Origin: an uncultured Lachnospiraceae bacterium
GTDB lineage: Bacteria; Bacillota_A; Clostridia; Lachnospirales; Lachnospiraceae
DNA length: 12,554 bases
Direction: 5' to 3'
Assembly: GCA_946630765.1 (NCBI GenBank)
Contig: CAMOZF010000019.1
Coordinates: forward strand, 1-12,554
In this document: in pieces, positions 6,227-12,554 of the stretch
Layout of the letters: each line of letters opens with the position of its first letter
How positions within the stretch are numbered: position 1 is the stretch's first letter
Notes under the pieces: generated by a model
What the model saw: the letters and a program-made list of their open reading frames with translations, nothing else
The model's database searches: none
Told to the model about the DNA's origin: nothing
Position numbers and translations under genes: made by a program

Positions 6227-7873
6227 TCAGGCGTTCTTCTTGATTTCCAGACAGAGCATCGTCAGATCGTCAAACTGCTCCGCTTCCCTGACAAAATCGT
6301 CCACAGCCGCGCGGACATTTTTCAAGAGCGTTTCGGGAGAAGCCTCCGGAGCCTGATTCAGCGCCGCGAGCATGCGGCCCGTTCCGAACTGCTCCCGCTC
6401 CGCGTCCATCGCCTCCGGCACGCCGTCCGTGTAGACGAAAAGCTTCGCGCCCGGCTCAAGGGTCAGTTCGTATTCCTTGTAAACTTCGTCGTCAAAGCCG
6501 CCGATCACAAAGCCGTGCTTGTCCTTCACCAGCTCAAAGCTTCCGTCCGGCTTTCTGAGCGCCGGATACTCGTGCCCGGCGTTTGCGGCCCGGAGCTTTC
6601 CGGTGGAGAGCTCCAGAATGCCCAGCCAGACGGTCACAAACATTTCCTCCCGGTTATTGGTGCAGATCGCGGCATTCGTGCGGCCGAGGATCTCCGCCGG
6701 CGAGAGGTTCATCATCGCGTTATTGGCCAGAATGATTTTCGAGGCCATCATAAAGAGCGCGGCCGGGACGCCTTTCCCGGAAACGTCCGCGATCTCGAGG
6801 CATAAATGGTCCCGATCGATCAGGAAGTAGTCATAGAAATCGCCGCCGACCTCCCGTGCCGGGTCCATCGACGCGAAAATATCAAATTCCGTCCGATCCG
6901 GGAAGGCCGGGAATTCGTTCGGGAGCATATTTTCCTGGATCCTTGCGGCGAGCGACATTTCGGTACTGATGCGCTCCTTCTCCGCGGTGATCTGGGTCAG
7001 GTTCTCGACATACTGCTGGATCTGCTCCTCCATGCGGTCGACCGACTCGGCAAGCTGGCCGATCTCGTCGCGGTTCTGGATCGTTTCCGTGAGCTTCGTT
7101 CCGGAGGCGACATTTTCCCGCGCGAAGCGGCTCGCTTCGTCGGTGATGGTCTGAATCGGGCTCAGAAGCACCTTGTGCAGATAAACGACCTGCCCCAGGA
7201 CGACCAGCACCGCGAGAACGACAAAGGCGCGGAGAATCCGGAGAAGGTAGGAATTTCGGATGGCCGTCAGCTCGTCCATCTGCCGCTGTACGCAGAGGAT
7301 CGCCTTCGGATGGCCGTCGGCGCCGATGACCGGCACCATGGCTGTGATGTGGGGATCCGTTTCGATATAGCCCTTGTCGCGGACGACATACTCCTGCTCG
7401 GACTCTTCCAGGAGCAGCTTCCGGTACTTTTCCTTGTACTCGTCATTCGTCGTTTCGCGCACATAGCCGAATTCGTAGGGCGTGTATTTGCTGTCCTTAT
7501 TGATCGTCGAGAAAAGGAAGGTGATATGCGCATAGTCCGTCTGATCCGGCTGAATGACGTAGATGAAGGTCACCCCGGTCCGGTTGCAGAGCTCGGTCAT
7601 ATTCTTCCAGACCGATTTGTACTCTGTGGTTTCGCCTTCGCTCGCCTCGTAATCGTCCACCCGGTCGGGCTTCAGAAGAAGCGCCGCCGCGTCCGCCGTC
7701 TGGAAGGCGCCGTCGGCATACTGCTGAAGCACCGCCTTCGTGAAGCTGTTAAAACCAATCCAGCTGACGATGACTGCAAAGATAAAAAGCAGCAGAACAA
7801 TCCCGAACAGACTCTTGAAAGCGATTCCGGGGGTCTTCTTTTTCTTCTCCTTTTGGGGATTCTCTGTATTCAT
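6227..7873 (-). CDS. Membrane-bound HAMP-PP2C (SpoIIE/RsbU-type) serine phosphatase
   Basis: A 548-residue sensor phosphatase. TM1 spans about 21-43. An extracytoplasmic sensor region (45-205) has a Cache-like look, with VTFIYVIQPD, ETDPHITAMVPVIGADG and a closing ILCVQRQ. TM2 spans about 209-232. A HAMP linker (about 233-285, starting LLSPIQTITDEASRF) and a short coiled coil lead to the PP2C domain (about 308-545). That domain opens with AARIQENMLPNEFP and carries metal-binding acids in EVGGDFYDYF (Asp345), ADVSGKG (Asp363), TDG (Asp483) and DDLT (535-536). Such proteins dephosphorylate anti-sigma-factor antagonists (STAS proteins) in partner-switching signalling, as RsbU and RsbP do. No STAS, kinase or sigma gene is nearby, so the partner must be elsewhere. 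The start is ATG 7873, with a GGAG rather far upstream (11 bases). It is the first gene of an operon with the MATE transporter. Confidence 0.92.
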   Translation of the reverse strand: MNTENPQKEKKKKTPGIAFKSLFGIVLLLFIFAVIVSWIGFNSFTKAVLQQYADGAFQTADAAALLLKPDRVDDYEASEGETTEYKSVWKNMTELCNRTGVTFIYVIQPDQTDYAHITFLFSTINKDSKYTPYEFGYVRETTNDEYKEKYRKLLLEESEQEYVVRDKGYIETDPHITAMVPVIGADGHPKAILCVQRQMDELTAIRNSYLLRILRAFVVLAVLVVLGQVVYLHKVLLSPIQTITDEASRFARENVASGTKLTETIQNRDEIGQLAESVDRMEEQIQQYVENLTQITAEKERISTEMSLAARIQENMLPNEFPAFPDRTEFDIFASMDPAREVGGDFYDYFLIDRDHLCLEIADVSGKGVPAALFMMASKIILANNAMMNLSPAEILGRTNAAICTNNREEMFVTVWLGILELSTGKLRAANAGHEYPALRKPDGSFELVKDKHGFVIGGFDDEVYKEYELTLEPGAKLFVYTDGVPEAMDAEREQFGTGRMLAALNQAPEASPETLLKNVRAAVDDFVREAEQFDDLTMLCLEIKKNA

Positions 7874-7911
7874 GAAATGCGGCTCTCCGACGCTTGAATT
7901 CTTTAGTGTTC

Positions 7912-7940
7912 AGCATAGCACAGGCGGGATGATTTTTCAA
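7912..7940 (-). promoter_or_regulatory. Promoter of the PP2C-MATE operon
   Basis: On the minus strand TTGAAA (7940-7935) is followed after 17 bases by TATGCT (7917-7912), with a TG extension (TGCTATGCT). The start codon at 7873 lies 38 bases further on. Box match and spacing are good. Confidence 0.68.
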
Positions 7941-7990
7941 GCGGGAAGCAGAAAGGCGGGAGCGTTGGCGAAGCGAAGCGGAAAATAAAA

Positions 7991-8007
7991 AAGTGTCATC
8001 CTGAGCG
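7991..8007 (+). repeat. Degenerate half-copy of the TGTCATCC palindromic element
   Basis: AAGTGTCATCCTGAGCG (7991-8007) matches the reverse complement of 8047-8063 at 16 of 17 positions. It can thus pair with the outer arm of the adjacent palindrome. Read on the minus strand it ends in a six-base T-run, like a terminator arm. Confidence 0.6.
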
Positions 8008-8019
8008 GAAAATTAAATA

Positions 8020-8060
8020 TGTCATCCCGAGCGCGCGCAGTGCGCGCGCTCGGGATGACA
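8020..8060. repeat. 41-bp perfect palindrome with TGTCATCCCGAG ends; likely GH3 terminator
   Basis: Positions 8020-8039 and 8041-8060 are perfect 20-base inverted arms around one central base. The outer part is TGTCATCCCGAG and the inner part alternates GCGCGCGC. On the minus strand it begins 11 bases after the GH3 stop and is followed by ATATTTAATTTT, so it can act as a rho-independent terminator. The element before GH3 at 10619-10680 shares its left boundary AATATGTCATCCCGAG and right boundary ATGACACTT, which marks a dispersed REP-like family. Confidence 0.85.
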
Positions 8061-8071
8061 CTTCGTCGTTA

Positions 8072-10594
8072 TCAAGCTTTACTGCTCATTACAAAATTCA
8101 TCAGGTGTACAACCGCGGTTCTGAGGTCATCGAGACTCACGCGGCCTTCCTCATAGCCCTTGAGGACCTGCGCGATGACAGGCGGGCCGCCGGGCATGAC
8201 GACGTCATTTCCTGCGTGCACGGCGTCCGCGCCGTCCACAACCACGTCCATATCACCCCAGTCGGTAACGACAACACCCTGATAGTTCCATTCGCCGCGG
8301 AGAATCTCCGTGCACAGCACGTGTGATCCGCCGGCGAAGCTGCCATTCAGCTTGTTGAAGGAGGTCATGAGCGTCGTCGGCTTCGCCTCCGTCACGACCA
8401 TTTCAAAGGGCTTCAGGTAAAGCTCCCGCGCCGCTCTTGCAGAAACGATCGAATCCGCAGCGTCGATCTTTTTCTTTGCGCTGCCTCTTCTGTAGGTTTC
8501 CTGCTCGTTCAGCGCAAAATGCTTCGGACAGGTCGTGACGTGGTTATTTTCCATCGCGCCCTGCGTGATCCTCGTGCCCATGACGCCCGCAAGATACGGA
8601 TCCTCGCCGAAATATTCAAATGCGCGGCCTTCGATCGGGTTTCTGACAAGGTTCATGCCCGGTGCGAGCCAGCTGTCGACATTCAGGGACTCCGCTTCGC
8701 AGCCGCAGGCCGAGCCGAATTCATAGGCCAGCGCCGGATTGAAGGTGCAGGCGATCATCATGCCGGTCGGCCAGGCCGTGACGCCGACAGAGGCCGGACC
8801 GTCCTTATAGGAGCAGGTCGGGATCTTGTACTTGTCGATCGCGGGGTTGCTGTAGCCAAAGCCGAGATCCGGGCGCGTCGTCGTGCCGATCGGCGTGCCG
8901 TCCTCGTAGTACAGGGTCGGGGGCGCGTCCTTTGCGGCAATGCCGCCGAAGGGAAGTCCGGGGCCGTAGCCGTTTGCAAGCACCGCAAGCTCCTGAAGGC
9001 TCATCTGATTGACAAACGCCTCTATCGAAACCTTCCCTGCCTTGACGTCCGAAAGCACCGACTGCACCGCATCCGCGCTGAAATCGTATTCCTTCGCCTC
9101 CGGCCAGGAAACTAAAAGCTCCGAAGCCGTCAGGTTGAAGGACGGAAGTGCCGCATTTTCGGGAACCGGAATCTCGCGTTCCGGACTCAGAAGCTTCAGC
9201 TTGTCCTTATTCTGCGGAAGGATGCCGATGTCTGCCGCAACCGTCCTTACAACAAGAGTTTCGGGGACATGGATCTTCGCGCAGGGGCTGACATTTTTTG
9301 CGCTGTTTCCGACAAGAACCGTATAGGTGCCGGCCTCGATCACATAGGACATGCGCTCCTCGTCAAAGCTCGCAAGCGCTGTAAGCGCGAATTCGGGGCT
9401 TACAAGGCCTTCCGCGCCAGGGGCAAGGATTTCTGTCTTCGCGATCGCTTTCAGCTCTTTCTGGGGCTTTTTAAGCTTTCCAAAGGGCGCATGGACATAA
9501 ACCTGCACCGATTCCTTGCCGGAGAAGCGCTGCGAGAGGTTTTTCACGCAGACCTGCGCCCGGAACTTTCCGCCCGCAAGCTCCGCCTGTACCGGGACGA
9601 TCGCAAAGTCCGCATAGGAAAGGCCGAAGCCGAAGGAATAGGCGACGGGCTTTTCGAAGCTGTCGAAATACCGGTAGCCCATGTAAATATCTTCTTCGTA
9701 CACCGTAACCGGGCTCATCTCAAAGCCGACGCTGCCGTTCTCTTCCGCCGAAAGGCCGTAGTCTTTGTACTGCAGAATCGTCTCGGGTTTGTCCTTATTG
9801 CAGGAAAAATTCTTCGCCGTCGGGTAGTCCTCATAGGAAAGCGCCGCAGTCTGGTTCAGCTTTCCGGAAGGGCTGACCTTGCCGGAAAGGATATCCGCAA
9901 GCGCCCCGGCCGCCTGCTCGCCGGCGACACCCATAAAGAGAAGACCCTTAATCTGCGGATATTCCGCAAAAGCCTGCAGATCGATCATGCCGTTGACATT
10001 GCAGATCACGATAACCTTCGGGAAGCACTCGCAGGTCTTCTTCAGAAGCTCCTTCTCGGACGCCATCAGGTAGTAGTCATCCGCGACGCGGCGGTCACAT
10101 TCTTCTCCGCCGGTCTGCCGTCCGATCAGGAAGAGCGCCGTATCGGTTTCCCCGGCTGCTGCGGCAAATACCGCATCCTCCGGAATCTCCTCCGGCACCG
10201 CGGGATTGTATTTTCCGAAAAGCTCGTAAATCATGCCGCTTGCGACAAGGCCCTCGAGATTCTTGAAAAATTCAGCTTCCGAGCCTGCCGATGCAGACTT
10301 ATCTTCTGCTTCCTTTTCGACAAGAGCCCGGTAAAATGCATCCATCGAAGCCGCAAGCTGAAAGCCTGCCTTCGGAAGCTCTTCGCGGATCTCCAGCGCG
10401 CTGTTGCTGCGGCTCGCGCCGGAACCCGCGCCGCCGATATTGGTATGAAGCTGTGTTCTTCCGACAAGTGCCACGGTTTTCCCCGCGGGAAGCGGAAGCA
10501 CCCGGTCTTCATTTCGAAGAAGTACCATGGCCTCCTGCGCGATCTCCCGTGCAAGTGCCTTGCGGCTTTCTTCGCTGCTGTATTTCTGGTTCAT
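8072..10594 (-). CDS. Family GH3 beta-glycosidase with permuted domain order
   Basis: An 840-residue glycoside hydrolase. The usual GH3 order is reversed: the alpha/beta sandwich domain comes first (about 20-330, opening EAMVLLRNEDRVLPLPAGKTVALVGR and closing SFGFGLSYADF). A fibronectin-III-like domain follows (about 331-445, ending IEAGTYTVLVGNSAKN). The TIM barrel is last (about 525-835) with DGPASVG, CPKHFALNEQET (689-700) and the nucleophile Asp778 in VVVTDWGD. This permuted layout is known from Ruminococcus albus and Butyrivibrio fibrisolvens beta-glucosidases. Members release glucose, xylose or arabinose from oligosaccharide ends; which one is not clear. No signal peptide, so likely cytoplasmic. 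The ATG at 10594 has GGAGG five bases upstream; a longer frame to 10678 runs through the palindromic element and is rejected. It lies downstream of GH43 in a probable operon. Confidence 0.94.
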   Translation of the reverse strand: MNQKYSSEESRKALAREIAQEAMVLLRNEDRVLPLPAGKTVALVGRTQLHTNIGGAGSGASRSNSALEIREELPKAGFQLAASMDAFYRALVEKEAEDKSASAGSEAEFFKNLEGLVASGMIYELFGKYNPAVPEEIPEDAVFAAAAGETDTALFLIGRQTGGEECDRRVADDYYLMASEKELLKKTCECFPKVIVICNVNGMIDLQAFAEYPQIKGLLFMGVAGEQAAGALADILSGKVSPSGKLNQTAALSYEDYPTAKNFSCNKDKPETILQYKDYGLSAEENGSVGFEMSPVTVYEEDIYMGYRYFDSFEKPVAYSFGFGLSYADFAIVPVQAELAGGKFRAQVCVKNLSQRFSGKESVQVYVHAPFGKLKKPQKELKAIAKTEILAPGAEGLVSPEFALTALASFDEERMSYVIEAGTYTVLVGNSAKNVSPCAKIHVPETLVVRTVAADIGILPQNKDKLKLLSPEREIPVPENAALPSFNLTASELLVSWPEAKEYDFSADAVQSVLSDVKAGKVSIEAFVNQMSLQELAVLANGYGPGLPFGGIAAKDAPPTLYYEDGTPIGTTTRPDLGFGYSNPAIDKYKIPTCSYKDGPASVGVTAWPTGMMIACTFNPALAYEFGSACGCEAESLNVDSWLAPGMNLVRNPIEGRAFEYFGEDPYLAGVMGTRITQGAMENNHVTTCPKHFALNEQETYRRGSAKKKIDAADSIVSARAARELYLKPFEMVVTEAKPTTLMTSFNKLNGSFAGGSHVLCTEILRGEWNYQGVVVTDWGDMDVVVDGADAVHAGNDVVMPGGPPVIAQVLKGYEEGRVSLDDLRTAVVHLMNFVMSSKA

Positions 10595-10618
10595 CTGTTC
10601 CTCCGTAATTATCTCTGA

Positions 10619-10680
10619 GAATATGTCATCCCGAGTGAAGGGATGGGATGTCCCCACCCGCTGCCCTCGACATGACACTT
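10619..10680. repeat. REP-like palindromic element between GH43 and GH3
   Basis: TGTCAT (10624-10629) pairs with ATGACA (10672-10677) and CGAG (10632-10635) with CTCG (10666-10669) across a 2x2 internal loop. Inside, two GGG runs can pair with two CCC runs around ATGT (about 10640-10659). Its left 16 bases (AATATGTCATCCCGAG) and right nine bases (ATGACACTT) equal those of the palindrome after GH3, in the same orientation, while the interiors differ. In the GH43-GH3 transcript it would form a stable intercistronic hairpin. Confidence 0.75.
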
Positions 10681-10689
10681 TTTCAACTT

Positions 10690-12267
10690 TTACTCAAACT
10701 GCCGCGTGGTCTTGTCCACACTCTCGCCGAAGGCGGTAAAGTTCAGAAGGCCGGGGGTAATGCCTTCCGGCGCGCCGAGGATCCGAATGCGCACGCGGTT
10801 CGCGAGCGTCGGTGCAATCGGGTGGTAAGCGACGGAAAGGTCGGTTTCATTGGCACTCATGTCCACGACGGTCTTCCAGTCCTCTTCGGAGGTCGCGCAC
10901 TCGATCACATAGCGGTAAGCGCCGCCTTTCACGCCTTCTCCGAGGTTCATGCCGATATCCTTCCACATCACACGGAAAGCATCCACATAGAAGCGTCCCT
11001 GCAGCATCACGGAAAGCGTGGGTTCACTGTCCCCTTCGGCCGGCTGCCACCAGGTGTGCAGCGCTTCGTCGATCGCGTACAGCGGATCGCGGCCCGGTGC
11101 CTGAGAAGAGGCCTTCGTCGGCTTGAACATTGTCAGCGCCACGAGCTCCGTCGCATTGCCGCGTGCCGGGAACTCCCGCACGCCCGGGTTCCACTGCGGC
11201 ACATCGATGCCGGTCAGCGCGTAAAGATTGCCCTCTTCGTCAAATCCCGCGGGATCCATGCCGATCCGGCGCTCCATCGTATCGTCGACGCAGACCGGAA
11301 TCGTATAGAAGATCCAGAGCGTATCATTCGGGCCTTTCACGAAGGAGCCGTGTCCGCCGCCCTTGCAGAGACCGTGGTCGCGGTTTCTCGAGACCGGGTT
11401 CTTCGGCTGCAGCTTGAATTCGCCGAGCGGCGACTCTGAAATGTACGCGCCCATTGCGTAGGCGTAGAATTCCGTGCCAGAGCAGGAATACACGAGATAA
11501 TAGCGGTTTCCGTGCTTCACCATCCACGAGCCCTCGATGAAGCCGATCGACCAGTTCTCGTTGTTTCCGCCGTAACGCTCCCAGTAGTTCTCCTTTGTGA
11601 AGGGAATCAGGGTTTTCGGCTTCGTCAGCAGCCGGTTGGGCTGCTCCGGATCGAGCTCCGCGCCCATGATTGCCGGCCCGAGGCCGAAATACAGGTACAG
11701 CCGGTCGTCGTCATCCCGGAAAAGCATCACGTCGCCCGCGGTGAATTCTCTGCCGTCCGGCAGCGTCCAGTCGCCGACCTTTTCCCAGGGACCGATCGGG
11801 TTGTCCGAAACGAACAGCGGCGTATTGTTGGCCGCGCCGTAATATTTGCCGCGGAACTCCTCCACGGTCGGCGCCATCGGCTGAGAGATCGGCATCCAGC
11901 TCTCATCATGGTGCACGGTCCAGTGCGCGAGATCTTCACTTTCGTAGATCGCGCCGCTCGTGATATAGAGGTACCATTTTCCGTTAAAATAGTAAGCGGA
12001 GGGGTCGGCCGTCGCGCGCACGTCATTTTTCTGCGCCTTGCCGTAACCCGGTCCGAAAATGTCGCCGATCGAATTTTCCATGCCGTATTCGCGGCCGTCT
12101 TCGCGCATCAGATCGGCAATCGAAAGCATCTTTTTCCCGCCGCGTCCCCAGGCGTTCCCGGGATTCATCATCTCGTCCGGGCTGTGTCTCGGCCGCAGGA
12201 CCTGTAAAACCGGATAATCCGGCAGGACAATCGGGTTGATAAAGGTTTTTGTGATATCTGGCTTCAT
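10690..12267 (-). CDS. Family GH43 glycosidase with C-terminal F5/8 type C domain
   Basis: A 525-residue hydrolase. After an 80-residue N-terminal lead rich in Pro, Arg and Asn comes a five-bladed GH43 propeller with all three catalytic acids. The base is Asp88 (TADPSAYYFNGKWYLY), the pKa-modulating residue Asp179 (AGDVMLFRDDDDRLYLYFG) and the acid Glu245 (IGFIEGSWMVKHGNRYYLVYS). GGGHGSF (303-309) matches the conserved histidine region. The C-terminal 130 or so residues, from KASSQAPGRDPLYAIDEALHTWW, look like an F5/8C (discoidin/CBM32-like) sugar-binding domain. GH43 enzymes act on xylan or arabinan as xylosidases or arabinofuranosidases; the exact activity cannot be read here. No signal peptide. 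ATG 12267 follows AGGAGA by four bases; a longer frame from 12327 has no such site. It is the first gene of the GH43-GH3 unit (95 bases apart, holding a palindromic element). No clear own promoter is visible. Confidence 0.93.
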   Translation of the reverse strand: MKPDITKTFINPIVLPDYPVLQVLRPRHSPDEMMNPGNAWGRGGKKMLSIADLMREDGREYGMENSIGDIFGPGYGKAQKNDVRATADPSAYYFNGKWYLYITSGAIYESEDLAHWTVHHDESWMPISQPMAPTVEEFRGKYYGAANNTPLFVSDNPIGPWEKVGDWTLPDGREFTAGDVMLFRDDDDRLYLYFGLGPAIMGAELDPEQPNRLLTKPKTLIPFTKENYWERYGGNNENWSIGFIEGSWMVKHGNRYYLVYSCSGTEFYAYAMGAYISESPLGEFKLQPKNPVSRNRDHGLCKGGGHGSFVKGPNDTLWIFYTIPVCVDDTMERRIGMDPAGFDEEGNLYALTGIDVPQWNPGVREFPARGNATELVALTMFKPTKASSQAPGRDPLYAIDEALHTWWQPAEGDSEPTLSVMLQGRFYVDAFRVMWKDIGMNLGEGVKGGAYRYVIECATSEEDWKTVVDMSANETDLSVAYHPIAPTLANRVRIRILGAPEGITPGLLNFTAFGESVDKTTRQFE

Positions 12268-12298
12268 GCTATCTCCTATTTGTACAATATTTTTGGGG

Positions 12299-12320
12299 CT
12301 CGGAATGACAGTTATGTCAT
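12299..12320. repeat. Remnant ends of TGTCATCC elements upstream of GH43
   Basis: CTCGGAATGACA (12299-12310) matches the right end of the palindrome after GH3 (CTCGGGATGACA) at 11 of 12 positions. TATGTCAT (12313-12320) matches the left end of both elements. Together ATGACA-GTTA-TGTCAT forms a short perfect inverted repeat. It may be the remains of one or two elements, or chance. Confidence 0.4.
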
Positions 12321-12452
12321 AAGCCATACCCTCGAGCCGAGGGTCATGGTGTTCCTTCTGAGTGTAACTTGGTCGTTACCGAAGAAGGAACACCATCCCA
12401 CAGGCGAGTTTTGTGTCACAATCGGCAGCGATTCATCCGAGCCAAGGGTCAT
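12312..12452 (-). CDS. Possible 46-aa peptide encoded by the 105-bp repeat (doubtful)
   Basis: On the minus strand an ATG at 12452, with AGAAGGA five bases upstream, opens a 46-codon frame: MTLGSDESLPIVTQNSPVGW, then CSFFGNDQVTLRRNTMTLGS, then RVWLMT and a TAA. The repeat period is exactly 35 codons, so the frame stays in phase. The next unit upstream has CAA changed to TAA and would stop after about 13 residues. No membrane or signal features are seen. It lies 44 bases upstream of GH43 on the same strand. It may be a short leader peptide, or simply an open stretch in a structured repeat. Confidence 0.2.
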   Translation of the reverse strand: MTLGSDESLPIVTQNSPVGWCSFFGNDQVTLRRNTMTLGSRVWLMT

Positions 12453-12554
12453 AGTGTTCCTTCTGAGTGTAAGTTGGTCGTTACCGAAGAAGGAACACCA
12501 TCCCGCAGGCGAGTTTTATGTCACAATCGGCAGCGATTCATCCGAGCCGAGGGT
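12333..12554. repeat. 105-bp tandem repeat array with internal hairpins, continues past window
   Basis: Unit 1 is 12333-12437, unit 2 is 12438-12542, and the first 12 bases of unit 3 are 12543-12554. Units 1 and 2 differ at five of 105 positions. In unit 1 ATGGTGTTCCTTCT (12346-12359) is perfectly inverted at 12383-12396, with an inner stem GTAAC (12364-12368) / GTTAC (12375-12379). Unit 2 breaks one pair in each stem. A further hairpin, CCCTCG-AGC-CGAGGG (12329-12343), spans the start of unit 1. It is not CRISPR-like: there are no variable spacers and the unit is long. Confidence 0.9.

Noticed and set aside
6806..7897. 363-codon plus-strand frame opposite the PP2C gene
   Set aside because: The minus strand encodes an intact, motif-rich phosphatase. 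The plus frame shows no recognisable protein.
7991..8063. Insertion sequence terminal repeat
   Set aside because: No transposase lies nearby and the GH3 between the elements is an ordinary enzyme gene. The copies are same-orientation palindromes, not a paired inverted repeat.
9269..10618. Long 449-codon plus-strand frame opposite GH3
   Set aside because: It is Arg/Leu-rich shadow sequence from GC-rich codons of GH3; no start signals or domains.
12280..12287. TTGTACAA palindrome before the GH43 ribosome binding site
   Set aside because: Only eight bases, no extension on either side; chance is a sufficient explanation.
12333..12554. CRISPR array
   Set aside because: Whole 105-bp units repeat with no variable spacers, and no cas gene is in the window.

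Overview
The window looks like part of the chromosome of a fibre-degrading, probably gut or rumen, Clostridia member (Lachnospiraceae-like). This is inferred from moderately high GC, strong AGGAGG-type ribosome binding sites, TG-extended -10 promoters, and the set of carbohydrate-active enzymes. These are a CE2-like SGNH esterase, a beta-helix glycosidase fragment, a permuted GH3 and a GH43 with an F5/8C domain. No phage, CRISPR, tRNA or rRNA gene is visible.

Left part (1-2161). On the minus strand, a CE2-like SGNH esterase (427-1530) is followed at once by an open frame coding for the middle of a right-handed beta-helix glycosidase. That frame has no start codon or N-terminus, so it marks a deletion scar or a wrong assembly join. 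The esterase and a plus-strand DIP1984-like gene (1652-2161) are driven from a compact divergent promoter pair.

Centre (2162-7940). A 392-base intergenic region holds a weak terminator, direct repeats, a perfect inverted repeat touching a -35 box, and the promoter of gpmI, the cofactor-independent phosphoglycerate mutase of glycolysis (2554-4128). A strong bidirectional terminator separates gpmI from a convergent AT-richer gene of unknown function (4208-4741). Next on the minus strand is a two-gene operon: a membrane-anchored HAMP-PP2C (RsbU/SpoIIE-type) phosphatase (6227-7873), then a MATE transporter 14 bases downstream (4833-6212), with its own promoter at 7912-7940.

Right part (7941-12554). 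GH43 (10690-12267) and a domain-swapped GH3 (8072-10594) form a probable minus-strand hemicellulose operon. Palindromic elements with shared TGTCATCCCGAG ends sit before and after GH3, and degenerate half-copies of their ends occur upstream of GH43. The window ends inside a tandem array with an exact 105-bp (35-codon) period. Each unit carries a long hairpin and, on the minus strand, a Shine-Dalgarno plus ATG. This array and the palindrome family are the least explained parts of the window.

Together the enzymes suggest breakdown of substituted, acetylated hemicellulose: esterase removal of acetyl groups, GH43 cleavage of side chains or xylan, and GH3 hydrolysis of the released oligosaccharides. 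None of the enzymes shows a clear signal peptide, so they probably act on imported oligosaccharides in the cytoplasm.
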